From Desulfoluna butyratoxydans (GTDB lineage: Bacteria; Desulfobacterota; Desulfobacteria; Desulfobacterales; Desulfolunaceae), in contig NZ_CAADHO010000004.1 in the NCBI RefSeq assembly GCF_900699765.1, forward strand, positions 434,001 to 498,000: DNA of 64,000 nucleotides. Reading direction: 5' to 3'. A program made the translations under genes and the position numbers. This document shows, piece after piece, positions 44,368-53,807 of the stretch. The notes beneath the pieces were generated by a model. That model was not told the origin of the DNA. It was given only the letters and a program-made list of their open reading frames with translations, and did not search any database. The stretch's first letter is position 1. Each line of letters starts with the position of its first letter.

Positions 44368-45804
44368 CTACTCATCCTGCTTTTCCCTGAGCTGCTTCAT
44401 GCGCTTGCTCAAGGCTGGCTGGGAGATTCCGAGGATTCGGGCGGCGATGCTCTGGTTGCCTTCGGCCCGGTCCATGGCCTCCATCACCAGGAGGCTGGAG
44501 GCATCGGCCAGGGTGGGCAGGGGGTCCAGGCCCGAAAAGGGGTTGCCGTCCGTTTGCCTGGAGACAGCCTGTGCGGCGGGGTGGTGCGGAGCATGTCCTT
44601 CCATGGCCTCTTTAAAGGATGCCATGGAGAGAGTGCCGCCTCCGTGGCGGGCCACGGCGTCAAAGACCATGGATTTTAGTTCCCGGATGTTGCCGGGGAA
44701 GTGGTAGGTGGCCAGGAGCACCGGCAGCTCCGGGGGATAGACCGGGATTTTTTTGCCGGTCTCTTCGGCGGCCATGGCAAGGAAGGTGTCCAGAAGGACA
44801 GGGATATCGTCTTTTCGCTCCCTTAAAGGGGGCATATGGATGTGGTGGGTCTGGAGACGGTAGAAGAGGTCCTTGCGGAAGCGACGCTCTTTGCTCTCTT
44901 TTCCTTTGATGGTGAGGTCCTGGTGGGTGGAGCAGACCACCCTGGCGTTGATTTTTTCCGAATGGTCGCTTCCCACCGGGTAGTAGTCCCCGTCCTGGAG
45001 CAGGCGAAGGAGCTTCACCTGGGAAGGGGCGGAGAGGTCGCCGATTTCGTCCAGGAAAAGGGTGCCCCCCGAGGCCTTTTCCACCATGCCTGCACGCCGT
45101 GCATCGGCTCCGGTAAAGGCGCCCCGCACATGGCCGAAGAGGGTGTCGGAAAAAATGGTGTCGTCCAGCCCGGCCACGTTCACCGCCACCATGGGGCCGG
45201 GTGGGTTGCAGACCCGGTGGATGGCCCGGGCCACGAGCTCCTTGCCCGTTCCGCTCTCTCCGGTGATGAGGACCGGCTGGCGCGAACTTGCAAGGGATTC
45301 GATGTAGCTGAAGATGGAGATCATGTACCGGTTGGCCGTGGCGATATGGCTGAAGGCCTCGGGGTTGCTCGGGGCCTTGCTGATGGTGGAGCGGATGGCC
45401 CGGTTCTCCCGTTTCAGCTCCCAGAGGTTCACGGCGTTTCTCACCGTGGCCACGATGCGTTCCTCAGCGCCGGTTTTGACGATGTAGTCGTTGGCGCCCA
45501 TCTTCATGCACTGCACGGCAAGGCTGACCTGGTTCATGCCGCTGACCACCACAATCACCGTGTCCGGGGACTCTTCCCGGATTACGGAGATCAGCTCTTC
45601 ACCGGGGATGTCGGGCATCATGAGGTCCAGGAGCACGATCCCGATCTCTTCGTCTGCCAGGATGTCGCGCACCTTGCGTCCGTCGCTGAGCTTGCGCAGG
45701 TTGGTGAATCCGGCGCGCTCCAGCAGGAGCCCTAGGCTGCGGAGCCACGAGGGCTCGTCATCAATGAGGAGAATGGGGAAATCATGGGTCAACACACCGG
45801 TCAT
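44368..45804 (-). CDS. Sigma-54-dependent response regulator (NtrC/DctD type)
   Basis: 478 residues. A receiver domain spans about 10-125 (ILLIDDEPSW, phospho-acceptor Asp in IVLLDLMMPDIPG, VVSGMN, and IVKTGAEE with the conserved Lys). The AAA+ domain has Walker A GESGTGKE, sigma-54 loop GAFTGA and LFLDEIGDL, followed by a Fis-type helix-turn-helix (NQSIAARILGISQPALSKRMKQL). It would activate the sigma-54 promoter of the neighbouring symporter gene. It starts three bases after the stop of the sensor kinase gene, so the two are co-translated. Confidence 0.93.
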   Translation of the reverse strand: MTGVLTHDFPILLIDDEPSWLRSLGLLLERAGFTNLRKLSDGRKVRDILADEEIGIVLLDLMMPDIPGEELISVIREESPDTVIVVVSGMNQVSLAVQCMKMGANDYIVKTGAEERIVATVRNAVNLWELKRENRAIRSTISKAPSNPEAFSHIATANRYMISIFSYIESLASSRQPVLITGESGTGKELVARAIHRVCNPPGPMVAVNVAGLDDTIFSDTLFGHVRGAFTGADARRAGMVEKASGGTLFLDEIGDLSAPSQVKLLRLLQDGDYYPVGSDHSEKINARVVCSTHQDLTIKGKESKERRFRKDLFYRLQTHHIHMPPLRERKDDIPVLLDTFLAMAAEETGKKIPVYPPELPVLLATYHFPGNIRELKSMVFDAVARHGGGTLSMASFKEAMEGHAPHHPAAQAVSRQTDGNPFSGLDPLPTLADASSLLVMEAMDRAEGNQSIAARILGISQPALSKRMKQLREKQDE

Positions 45805-45807
45805 GGG

Positions 45808-47472
45808 TTACTCCTTGTCCAGGGCGGGGAGTTCAAGTGTGGCGGTGGTGCCCCGGCCCGGCTGGGATTCGAAGGTCAGTTTGCCTTCATGGTTTCTGAC
45901 AATGCCCGCCGAGACCGACAGCCCGAGGCCGGTGCCGCCCACCGACCGCTTGGTGGTGAAAAAGGGATCGGTGAGGTGGTCCAGATGCTCTGGGTCGATG
46001 CCCGAGCCCTCATCGGTCACCGACAAGGTGACGATGCCTTTGGCCGGGTCGCTGTCGGTTTTCAAGAGGATGGCGGATTCCGTGGATTCCAGGGCCTGGC
46101 AGGCATTGAGTAGCAGGTTGATGACCACCTGTTCGATGCGCTGGGGGTTTGCCTGGATGGGAGGGATGCCTTCACGGAGTTCCATGCCCAGGTGCCGTGT
46201 GGCCTTCTCCACGGTGGGACGGACAAGCCTCAGGGCGTTGACGGCGATGGTGTTGAGGTTGGTCTCTTCCCTTTCATCATCGCTCTGCCTGGAGAAATCC
46301 CGGAGGTCCTCCACAATGGTTTTGATGTGACGGGCGGCGTCGTTGGTCTCGTCCAGGATCAGGGGGATCTCGTCTCGCATGCGGGAGTAGGGAAGGCCTG
46401 CCACCTTGAAATCGCCGTGTTCCCTGTAGTGCTGCTCCAGCACGGGGTGCATCTCCTTGAAGGCGGCCACCAGCAAAGGGATGTTGAGAAGGAGCAGGCC
46501 GTTGGGGTTGTTGAGTTCGTGGGCGATGCCCGAGACCAGAAAACCCAGGGAGGCCATCTTGTCGGCCTGGAGGAGCTGTTTCTGTCGGGTCTCCAGCTCC
46601 CGGGTGCGCAGGGCAACCTCCCGTTTGAGAGTCCGGGACCAGAGGATGTTGCCCACCACCACCAGAATCATGAAGGAGAAGAGCAGGCCGGCGGCGATGA
46701 CAAGTTTCCGTGTGGGGATCCCCGGGGAGAGGACACCGAGCCAGCGGTTGTGGATCTCCCGGAGGCGGCCGGTTTTTTTTAAGATGGCAAGGCCCTCGCT
46801 GATCTGTGCCATCAGCTCTGTGTTGTCCTTTAAAGTCGCGTAGCAGTAGAGCTGAACCGCCACCGGGTTTCCGCGTTTGCGGATGTTGGAGAGCTTGTGT
46901 TCCCGGATGTAATAGAGCCCGGGCAGGTTGGCCACGATGGCGTAGTCGTAGGTGCCGGACGCCACCATGCGCAGGGCGTCGGTCTGGTAGGGGACGGGCA
47001 CCGGGGTGATGGACAGGGGGCTTTGCCTTAAGGTCTCGTGCATGATTCCGTCGTGCTGCACAAGGACCTCTTTGCCCGTAAGGTGGGAGAGGCTGCCCAC
47101 GCCTAAGGTCTCTTCCCGGGTAAAGATGGAGTGGTGGATCAGGGTGTAGGCCTGGGAAAACTCATACCGGCGTGCCCGCTCGTCGGAGTAGGAGATGCCC
47201 TGCATCACATCCACCTCTCCTTTTTTAAAGGCCTCCATGATCTCTTCCCAGGGCCCCAAGCGAATCTCGATCTCCATGCCCATGACCTCGGCAAGGGCCC
47301 GGGTCAGCTCCACGGTAAAGCCCGTGGGGTTCCCGTCCTGATCCAGGAACTCGTAGGGTGGGTACTGGGCGTCTCCCCCGAAGACGATGCGCTCCGGGGG
47401 GGCTGCCTGGGCCGGGGCTCCGGCCAGGAGCAGGGCAAGACACGCCATGAGAAAGAGACCGCGCCGAATCAT
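45808..47472 (-). CDS. Sensor histidine kinase with periplasmic solute-binding (SBP_bac_3) domain
   Basis: 554 residues with signal peptide MIRRGLFLMACLALLLAGAPAQA. Residues about 28-255 form a type 3 solute-binding domain: FGGDAQYPPYEFLDQDGNPTGFTVELTRALAEVMG, VDVMQGISYSDERARRYEFSQAY. One transmembrane helix (about 268-290), then a coiled linker and HisKA with the phospho-His in SGIAHELNNPNGLLL. The ATPase has NLLLNACQAL, DEGSGIDPEHLDHLTDPFFTTK and GGTGLGLSV. This architecture senses amino-acid-like solutes directly. Its ATG overlaps the mtaB stop by one base (TGATG), which ties a sensor operon to a tRNA modification gene. Confidence 0.93.
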   Translation of the reverse strand: MIRRGLFLMACLALLLAGAPAQAAPPERIVFGGDAQYPPYEFLDQDGNPTGFTVELTRALAEVMGMEIEIRLGPWEEIMEAFKKGEVDVMQGISYSDERARRYEFSQAYTLIHHSIFTREETLGVGSLSHLTGKEVLVQHDGIMHETLRQSPLSITPVPVPYQTDALRMVASGTYDYAIVANLPGLYYIREHKLSNIRKRGNPVAVQLYCYATLKDNTELMAQISEGLAILKKTGRLREIHNRWLGVLSPGIPTRKLVIAAGLLFSFMILVVVGNILWSRTLKREVALRTRELETRQKQLLQADKMASLGFLVSGIAHELNNPNGLLLLNIPLLVAAFKEMHPVLEQHYREHGDFKVAGLPYSRMRDEIPLILDETNDAARHIKTIVEDLRDFSRQSDDEREETNLNTIAVNALRLVRPTVEKATRHLGMELREGIPPIQANPQRIEQVVINLLLNACQALESTESAILLKTDSDPAKGIVTLSVTDEGSGIDPEHLDHLTDPFFTTKRSVGGTGLGLSVSAGIVRNHEGKLTFESQPGRGTTATLELPALDKE

Positions 47473-48791
47473 CAGCTCTCCTCTCGTCTCCCCGTGAGGT
47501 GACCGTCGGGGGTGACGGAGTCCAGGATCACCGGCACCAGCTGGTTCATGAGGCTGTCGTCTCCTTCAAACTGCACCGGGATGTAGTTTGAGGTCACCCC
47601 TTTGAGAAGACCCGTGTGATGATCACGTTCCCGCTCCACAAGGACCTCGGCGCGGGTTCCCACCGCCGCGTCCATGAACCGTTTTTTTGCGGTCTGGCCG
47701 ATGGCGCGCACCCGTGCGGTGCGGTGCTTCATGGTCTCCTTGTCGAGGCGTCCGTCAAAGGTGGCCGCAGGGGTCTTTGCCCGCGGGGAGAAGGGAAAGA
47801 CGTGGAGATAGGCCAGGGGCAGGGACTCCAGGAACGCGCAGGTGTTCTCGAACTGCTCTTCGGTTTCACCGGGAAAGCCGATGATGACGTCCGCCCCGAT
47901 GGCTGCCGACGGAGAGAGGGCATGGATCCGGGTTACCAGCTCGCGGAAGCGTTCGGTGGTGTAAGGGCGCTTCATGCGGGAGAGCACGGTGTCGTCCCCG
48001 CTTTGAAGGGGAATGTGGACGTGGTCGCAATAGAAGGGGGACCCGGTGATGATGTCGATGACCTCGTCGGTGATCTCCATGGGCTCCATAGAGCTCAGGC
48101 GGACCCGCTTCACCGCTTTTTCCTCTGCCAGGCGCTTGAGCAGGGCGGAAAAGCTGGTGGGCGGGGTGAGGTCCTGTCCGTAGCAGCCGATGTGGATGCC
48201 GGTGAGCACCACCTCCTGGTACCCGCGAGCCCCAAGGGACGCCAGCCGGGAAACGGCCTCGGCCATGGGCATGCTGCGGGAGCGGCCCCGGGTGTGGGGC
48301 ACGATGCAGTAGGAGCAGAAAGCGTTGCAGCCGTCCTGGACCTTCAGCAAGGGGCGGGTGCGGGTGCCCAGGGCGTCCACATCAATGCCCTTGAACTCGG
48401 TTTCTCGGCAGCTCTTGTTCCGGTCCTCGGAGAAGTGGGCCTCTCCTTTTTCATAGAGCGCGATGATCAGCTCGGGGAGCTTGTGTTTTTCCGTGTGGCT
48501 GATGACGGCATCCACGCCGTCGATCTTTTCGATCTCTTCGGCTTCGGTCTGGGCGTAGCATCCGGTGACCACCATCTTGGCGGAGGGGTTTTTTCTGATG
48601 GTCTGGCGGATGTGGTTCCGCGACTCCACCGAAGCCTTGCCGGTGACGGTGCAGGTGTTGATGATGCAGACGTCTGCGGCTGCGGGCTGTTGGGTTTCCT
48701 GCCAGCCCCGGGAGCTAAGGGCCATGCCCACGGCGTCGGATTCAAACCGGTTCACCTTGCAGCCCAGGGTGTTGATGAAATAGCGTGGCAT
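47472..48791 (-). CDS. mtaB: tRNA t6A37 methylthiotransferase MtaB-like radical SAM protein
   Basis: 439 residues starting MPRYFINTLGCKVNRFESDAVG; a 112-residue upstream extension is rejected. It adds a methylthio group to N6-threonylcarbamoyladenosine at tRNA position 37. The N-terminal UPF0004 domain has the three cluster Cys, in TLGCKVN, IINTCTVTGKAS and VVTGCYAQ. The radical SAM Cys triplet is CNAFCSYC in VQDGCNAFCSYCIVPHTRGRSRS; VHIPLQSGDDTVLSRMKRPYT is a family hallmark. A C-terminal TRAM domain follows (EVLVERERDHHTGLLKGVTSNYIPV). NTLGCKVN with Lys-Val points to MtaB rather than MiaB or RimO. It follows mnmA by 154 bases on the same strand. Confidence 0.9.
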   Translation of the reverse strand: MPRYFINTLGCKVNRFESDAVGMALSSRGWQETQQPAAADVCIINTCTVTGKASVESRNHIRQTIRKNPSAKMVVTGCYAQTEAEEIEKIDGVDAVISHTEKHKLPELIIALYEKGEAHFSEDRNKSCRETEFKGIDVDALGTRTRPLLKVQDGCNAFCSYCIVPHTRGRSRSMPMAEAVSRLASLGARGYQEVVLTGIHIGCYGQDLTPPTSFSALLKRLAEEKAVKRVRLSSMEPMEITDEVIDIITGSPFYCDHVHIPLQSGDDTVLSRMKRPYTTERFRELVTRIHALSPSAAIGADVIIGFPGETEEQFENTCAFLESLPLAYLHVFPFSPRAKTPAATFDGRLDKETMKHRTARVRAIGQTAKKRFMDAAVGTRAEVLVERERDHHTGLLKGVTSNYIPVQFEGDDSLMNQLVPVILDSVTPDGHLTGRREES

Positions 48792-48945
48792 AATATCGAC
48801 CTGTGATGGTCGCCATGGAGCCCATGGCGATGTGGTTTGGGTGTACATAAAACGCACGTGATCCCGTGCCGTGTCTTTCGCCTTGGAAAGGGCGCAGGGC
48901 ATCACGTGATCAAGGCATGGGGAAGGCGGTGAGGCCCTTTGGACC

Positions 48946-50049
48946 CTATCGGGTAATCCAGCCGCCGCCGAGGACCTCGTCCCCTGCGTAGAACACGGCC
49001 CCCTGGCCCGGGGTGACCGCAGATTGCGGGGCATCGAACATAACGGTGGCACCTTCCCGGCTCGGATCCAGCTCAATGCGGCAGGGGCTTCCCCTGTGGC
49101 TGTAGCGGATCTTGCAGGTGGCCTCAAAGGAGTCTTCGGTGGGGGGGCGGACCCAGTTGAGTCGGGTCACTGTGCAGGCCTCGGACAAGAGATCCTCTTT
49201 TTTGCCCACCACCAGGCGGTTTGCCTCGGGCTCCAGGGCCAGGACGTAGTAGGGGTAAGGGCCCGGGCAGTTGATGCCCCGGCGCTGCCCCACGGTAAAC
49301 CCGTGGAGGCCCAGGTGCCGTCCGACCTCGGTGCCGTCCGGGGTCACGATGGGGCCCGGCTCCATGGCAAAGCCGGGGCGGGACTGGAGAAAGGCTTTGT
49401 AATCGCCGTCCTGGATAAAGCAGATGTCCTGGCTCTCTCCCTTGGCAAAGGAGGTGAGTCCTTCCCGGGCGGCCTCTTTCTTGATCTCTTCCTTGCGCAG
49501 GCCTCCCAAGGGAAACACGGCCTTTGCGAGGCGCTCCGGCGGTACCATGGCGAGGAAATAGGACTGGTCCTTGAAAGGGTCTTCGCCTTTTAAAATGTGA
49601 AGGCCGCCATTCTCGTCGGTGCGGGTGCGGACATAATGCCCTGTGGCAAGGTCCCGGGCGCCTAAAGATTCGGCCACGTCCAGAAGGTAACCGAATTTGA
49701 CCGTGGGGTTGCAGAGAAGGCAGGGGTTGGGGGTGAGCCCGTCCCGGTACGCCTTTTCAAAGTGGGAGACCACCTCTGCCTCGAACCGATCTCTGATGTC
49801 GATGATGTGGATGGGGATGTCGAGCTGCTCCGCCACATGGTTCATGGCGGGAATAGCCACCCGGCAGCTTTCCGAATGAAGGGTCAGCCGCGGGGACGGG
49901 CTTACGGCCTGGTGCGCCGCCCTTACGGGCTCGTAGCCGGTGATAAAATGGATGCCGACCACCTTGTGGCCTGCCTTTTTAAGAAGCCAGGCCGCATACA
50001 GGGAGTCGATGCCCCCGCTTACTGCGACGGCTGTGGTGTGGCTGTTCAT
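48946..50049 (-). CDS. mnmA: tRNA 2-thiouridylase MnmA, CxxC type
   Basis: 367 residues. It activates U34 of Lys, Glu and Gln tRNAs with ATP and inserts sulfur. PP-loop SGGIDS (11-16), LATGHYVRT, KDQSYFLAM, SQDICFI and FTVGQRRGI are present. The motif around the first catalytic Cys is NPCLLCN, giving Cys 110 and Cys 113, plus Cys 210. In E. coli the first position is Asp (NPDILCN); the three-Cys form is the one associated with a [4Fe-4S] cluster. It begins one base inside the stop of the NIL/ferredoxin gene (TGATG), so the two are co-translated, and the ferredoxin may serve it. Confidence 0.93.
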   Translation of the reverse strand: MNSHTTAVAVSGGIDSLYAAWLLKKAGHKVVGIHFITGYEPVRAAHQAVSPSPRLTLHSESCRVAIPAMNHVAEQLDIPIHIIDIRDRFEAEVVSHFEKAYRDGLTPNPCLLCNPTVKFGYLLDVAESLGARDLATGHYVRTRTDENGGLHILKGEDPFKDQSYFLAMVPPERLAKAVFPLGGLRKEEIKKEAAREGLTSFAKGESQDICFIQDGDYKAFLQSRPGFAMEPGPIVTPDGTEVGRHLGLHGFTVGQRRGINCPGPYPYYVLALEPEANRLVVGKKEDLLSEACTVTRLNWVRPPTEDSFEATCKIRYSHRGSPCRIELDPSREGATVMFDAPQSAVTPGQGAVFYAGDEVLGGGWITR

Positions 50050-50474
50050 CAGAAGAAATTCTTGTCCTTGGGATTGGCCTTCATGGCGTGGGACGGGCAG
50101 GTGGGAACACAGAGTTCACAGGCGCTGCATTTTTCAAGGTCGAAGATCACCTCCATGGAGGGACGTTCGATGGCCAGTGCCCCGGTGGGACAGACGGCGG
50201 TGCAGGCCCCGCAGTGGGTGCATCGCGCCTCGTCGCGGGTCACTTCCTGATCCGAGCGGCTCACCTTGATGCCCTTGCTTTTCAGGTATTCCAATCCGTT
50301 TTTGAAGTTTTCCCGGGTGCCCTTCAGCTCAAGAACCATGATCCCTTCCCGACGGGGGAAGATGTTGGCATGCAGGATGGCAAAGGTCAGTTCATAGTCT
50401 CTGGCAAGGTAACAGACCACCGGCTCGGGGGAGGCCTCCTTGGGGAACTTAAGAATCAGTATTTTTGATTGCAC
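50049..50474 (-). CDS. NIL-domain 4Fe-4S ferredoxin-like protein
   Basis: 141 residues from the GTG at 50474 (CGGAG 9 bases upstream); another GTG at 50516 is open but lacks a site. Residues 1-75 are a NIL domain (PF09383): SKILILKFPKEASPEPVVCYLARDYELTFAILHANI. Then come two [4Fe-4S] motifs, CTHCGACTAVCP and CSACELCVPTCP. The NIL domain in MetN-type transporters binds methionine; in NIL-ferredoxins it is thought to act in sulfur-linked metabolism such as homocysteine formation. Coupling to mnmA here suggests a part in tRNA thiolation, which is inference. First gene of the operon that also holds mnmA and mtaB. Confidence 0.85.
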   Translation of the reverse strand: MQSKILILKFPKEASPEPVVCYLARDYELTFAILHANIFPRREGIMVLELKGTRENFKNGLEYLKSKGIKVSRSDQEVTRDEARCTHCGACTAVCPTGALAIERPSMEVIFDLEKCSACELCVPTCPSHAMKANPKDKNFF

Positions 50475-50916
50475 GGGTCGGGTCTCCGAGGTTGTTGCTC
50501 TGGTAAAAAAGTTCACCGGCGAATCGAGTTCGGTTCACACCGGCTCATGGGGACACGACAATTCCTGCAGGCGACCTGGGCGTCAGGCCCTTGGGATGCC
50601 CAGGGTAAGGGGTCGGTCCCTGATTGTAAAGCTCTCTATCGTACCGGGTCTGGTGGGGGGTGTCAATATCGCCACGGTTTCCCTGTCTCGGCTCAATGTT
50701 CATATGGCCATCTGCATGTTGATTTTTGTGCTCATTGTTTTTACAGGGAAACAACCTCTGATATTTATAGGGTAAATATCGGCCATGGGGGTGTGAAAAG
50801 TGTTTACAAGCACAGGCCCCTTGGGTTTAATAGAAACGAGGTGCCGTTTTTGACCGCGGCTCCAGGCTGAAGCGTCCCAACCGGCAACCCCCCATCATCC
50901 CAACGGCTGTGTTTGC
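50475..50916. promoter_or_regulatory. Spacer with operator-like palindrome between divergent units
   Basis: No gene. GATATTTA-TAGGG-TAAATATC (50760-50780) is a perfect inverted repeat about 140 bases before the AtoS-like kinase gene. It may be an operator or a short hairpin. I could not place a convincing promoter. Confidence 0.4.
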
Positions 50917-52410
50917 ATGAGACGTATACCCATCCGGATTTTCATCTTTCTTTTTGTCTCCATTATCATTGCGATCTCTTCCATCGGCACCGGGTTTGTC
51001 CTGATGCGTGAGGCAGAGTACTCCCTGCTTCAGGAAAAGCAGCGCAAGCTCTTTGCCCTGACGCGCATGCTGGACGCCAGCCTGGCCGGATCCTTCGAAT
51101 CCATCCTTGAGGCCGATGGCCTGACCAAGGTTTCCCGGGCCGCCCGCATCGGTGCGTTGAACCGACGGCTCAGGGAGATCACGGATCGGGTGGCCCTGTC
51201 CGAGCCCGGCGTGGGGGTGGGGTACTACTCGCGGGACCTGGACGCCATCATCACCTATGGTCCCAGCAAAACCCTGGGGCACAAAGTGGGGCAGAGCATC
51301 AGTGCGGATCACAAGGGGCGGTTCGTCATGGCCACGGGCATGGCACGGGTACAGACAGCCGCCCTGGTCCGCGGTGAGATCATGAACTGCATGCTCCCCA
51401 TCAACAGGGACGGTGAGATCATCGGCTACATCTGGGCCAACGAGCTCATGGACGACATCAACGACCAGATCCGCAAGATGCTCTATCGTTTTTATGTGGC
51501 CATTGCCGCCGGTATCATTTTTTCCTTTGCCGGCACGGGCTTCATCGCCCATGCCGTGGGGCTGAGGATCCGGGAGATCAAGCGGGGCATAAAGACCATT
51601 GAAACCGATGTGACTCACCGCATCGCCCCCATGGGCGGGGAGCTGGGGGAGGTGGCCGTCTCGGTCAACGAGTTTGCCGAGGTGCTGGAGTCCAGGCGGC
51701 GCCTGGAAGAGCAGATGCAGAGAACCGACCGGCTGGCAGCCCTGGGAGAGATTGCAGCAGGTGTGGCCCACGAGATCCGAAACCCCATGACCTCCATCAA
51801 AGGGTTTGTCCAGCTCATCGAAACCGGGCTGGAGCCGGATGACACCAGGCGCAAATACACGGGCATTGTCACGGCGGAGGTGGATCGCCTCAACAAGATG
51901 GTCCGGGAGCTTCTCTACTATGCCCGCCCGTCCGAATCCCTGAAGCTTGCCGTGGACATCAACGGCATCCTGGCCGATACCCTGCTTCTGGTGAACCTCA
52001 ACGCCAGCCGACAGGATGTGCAGATAGAAACCGTTTACGGAGAGGGGCTGCCGCAGGTGGTGGTGGACCAGGAGCAGATGAAGCAGGTCTTTCTCAATAT
52101 TTTGATCAACGCGGTGCAGGCGGTGGAAACCCGGGGCCATGTCCGTGTGGAGAGCATGGCCGTTGACCGGGGGGTCGCCGTGGTGGTGGAAGACGACGGA
52201 AAGGGCATCGAGCCCTCACAGGTCCCGCGGCTGTTCGACCCCTTTTTTACGACACGGAGTAACGGCACTGGCCTGGGTCTTGCAGTCGTTCAGAAGATTG
52301 TGGACCTTCATCACGGGGTGGTGGAGGTGGAGAGCCGACCGGGAAACGGGACCCGGTTTACGGTGGTGTTGCCGGTGACGACCAGAGGGGAGGCCCATGG
52401 GAACGGATAA
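50917..52410 (+). CDS. AtoS-like membrane sensor histidine kinase
   Basis: 497 residues. TM1 at about 5-30, a periplasmic sensor region of roughly 160 residues (GYYSRDLDAIITYG, GEIIGYIWANELMDDIND, a single Cache-like fold), TM2 at about 192-215, a HAMP-like linker, then HisKA with phospho-His in GEIAAGVAHEIRNPMTSIKGFVQLI and an ATPase with NILINAVQAV, EDDGKGI, LFDPFFTTR and GTGLGLAVV. It is the partner of the next gene (14-base overlap). Placement before a short-chain fatty acid transporter and CoA transferase matches the E. coli AtoSC-AtoDAEB arrangement, so acetoacetate or another short-chain acid is a plausible signal. The ribosome binding site is weak. Confidence 0.9.
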   Translation: MRRIPIRIFIFLFVSIIIAISSIGTGFVLMREAEYSLLQEKQRKLFALTRMLDASLAGSFESILEADGLTKVSRAARIGALNRRLREITDRVALSEPGVGVGYYSRDLDAIITYGPSKTLGHKVGQSISADHKGRFVMATGMARVQTAALVRGEIMNCMLPINRDGEIIGYIWANELMDDINDQIRKMLYRFYVAIAAGIIFSFAGTGFIAHAVGLRIREIKRGIKTIETDVTHRIAPMGGELGEVAVSVNEFAEVLESRRRLEEQMQRTDRLAALGEIAAGVAHEIRNPMTSIKGFVQLIETGLEPDDTRRKYTGIVTAEVDRLNKMVRELLYYARPSESLKLAVDINGILADTLLLVNLNASRQDVQIETVYGEGLPQVVVDQEQMKQVFLNILINAVQAVETRGHVRVESMAVDRGVAVVVEDDGKGIEPSQVPRLFDPFFTTRSNGTGLGLAVVQKIVDLHHGVVEVESRPGNGTRFTVVLPVTTRGEAHGNG

Positions 52411-53776
52411 GAAACGCGTGCTGGTGGTGGATGATGAGGCCCATGTCCGGATTCTCCTGTGCGAGGTCCTTAAAATGGAGGGGTTTGCCTGTGTGGATGC
52501 GGTCAATGGCAAGGATGCCCTGGCGCGCATGGAGTCGGAGTCGGTGGATCTTGTGCTCATGGACATCCGCATGCCGGAGATGGACGGCATGGAGGCCTTT
52601 CGGGTGATGCGGGACTCCTGGCCCGAGGTGCCGGTGATCATGACCACGGCCTTTGCCGGGGTGGACACCGCCGTGGAGGCCATGAAGCTGGGGGCGTACA
52701 ACTACATCTCCAAGCCCTTCAACAACGAGGAGATCATCCTCAACGTCCGGCGCGCCCTGGAGATCCAGAGCCTGACCCGTGAGGTGGAAGACCTGAGGCG
52801 GGTGGTGAGGACCCGGTACTCCATCAACAACATCATCGGCACATCGACCGGTATGCAGGAGGTGTTTAAAAACATCGGCCGGGTGGCTCCCACCAACTCC
52901 ACGGTGCTCATCCAGGGCGAGAGCGGTACGGGTAAGGAGCTGGTGGCACGGGCCATTCACTACAACAGCCGTCGGAGCCAGGGGCCCCTGGTCAACCTCA
53001 ACTGCGCCGCCATCCCCGAAGGGCTCCTTGAGAGCGAGCTCTTCGGCCATGAAAAGGGCGCCTTCACAGGGGCGGTGGGACCCCATCCCGGCAAATTCGA
53101 ACTGGCGGCGGGCGGGACCATTTTTCTTGATGAAATCAGTGAGATGAGTCCGAACCTTCAGGCAAAGCTTTTACGTGTTCTCCAGGACCGGACCTTTCAG
53201 CGCGTGGGGGGAACCCGGACCCTTGACGCCGATGTCCGCGTGATCGCAGCCTCCAACAAGGACCTTGCCGAGGCCATCCGCCAGGGGAGCTTCCGGGAAG
53301 ACCTCTACTACCGCCTCAACGTGGTTCTGCTGGATATCCCGCCGCTGCGGGATCGGCGGGAAGACATCCCCCTTCTTGTGGATCATTTCATTGCCCGGTC
53401 CAACAAGGAGACGGGGAAACAGGTCCAGCAGATCTCCCACGGGGCCCTGGACCAGCTCATGGCCTATCCCTGGCCCGGGAACGTGCGTGAGCTCGAAAAT
53501 GCCGTGGAGCGGGCCGTGGTCATGGGGCAGGGTGGGGTGATCATGGCCGAAGACCTGCCTGTCTCGCTCCGGGGCGGAGCCCCCGGCACGGCAGGGCCCG
53601 GGCTGCCGGGGCAGGGAAGCTCCCTGAAGGAGAAGATGGACGCCGTGGAGGCGGACATCCTGCAACGCGCCCTGGACGACACCGGCTGGAACCGGGTAAA
53701 AACAGCCGATATGCTGAAAATGAGCCGCAAGGCATTGATTTATAAAATTGATAAGTACGGATTGACACAACACTGA
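52397..53776 (+). CDS. atoC: AtoC-like sigma-54 response regulator
   Basis: 459 residues. The receiver domain has VLVVDDEAHVR, acceptor Asp in LVLMDIRMPEMDG, MTTAFA and YISKPF. The AAA+ domain has Walker A GESGTGKE, GAFTGA, TIFLDEISEM and REDLYYRLNVVLLDIPPLRDR, and the C-terminal Fis-type helix is WNRVKTADMLKMSRKALIYKIDKYGL. GGGGAGG precedes the ATG inside the kinase gene. It should activate the sigma-54 promoter at 53940-53956 and so the atoE-atoD-atoA unit. The gene symbol rests on context and overall likeness; other NtrC-type regulators look similar. Confidence 0.88.
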   Translation: MGTDKKRVLVVDDEAHVRILLCEVLKMEGFACVDAVNGKDALARMESESVDLVLMDIRMPEMDGMEAFRVMRDSWPEVPVIMTTAFAGVDTAVEAMKLGAYNYISKPFNNEEIILNVRRALEIQSLTREVEDLRRVVRTRYSINNIIGTSTGMQEVFKNIGRVAPTNSTVLIQGESGTGKELVARAIHYNSRRSQGPLVNLNCAAIPEGLLESELFGHEKGAFTGAVGPHPGKFELAAGGTIFLDEISEMSPNLQAKLLRVLQDRTFQRVGGTRTLDADVRVIAASNKDLAEAIRQGSFREDLYYRLNVVLLDIPPLRDRREDIPLLVDHFIARSNKETGKQVQQISHGALDQLMAYPWPGNVRELENAVERAVVMGQGGVIMAEDLPVSLRGGAPGTAGPGLPGQGSSLKEKMDAVEADILQRALDDTGWNRVKTADMLKMSRKALIYKIDKYGLTQH

Positions 53777-53807
53777 CGGTTCATCTCTTTTCGATCTCCT
53801 CTGCTTG

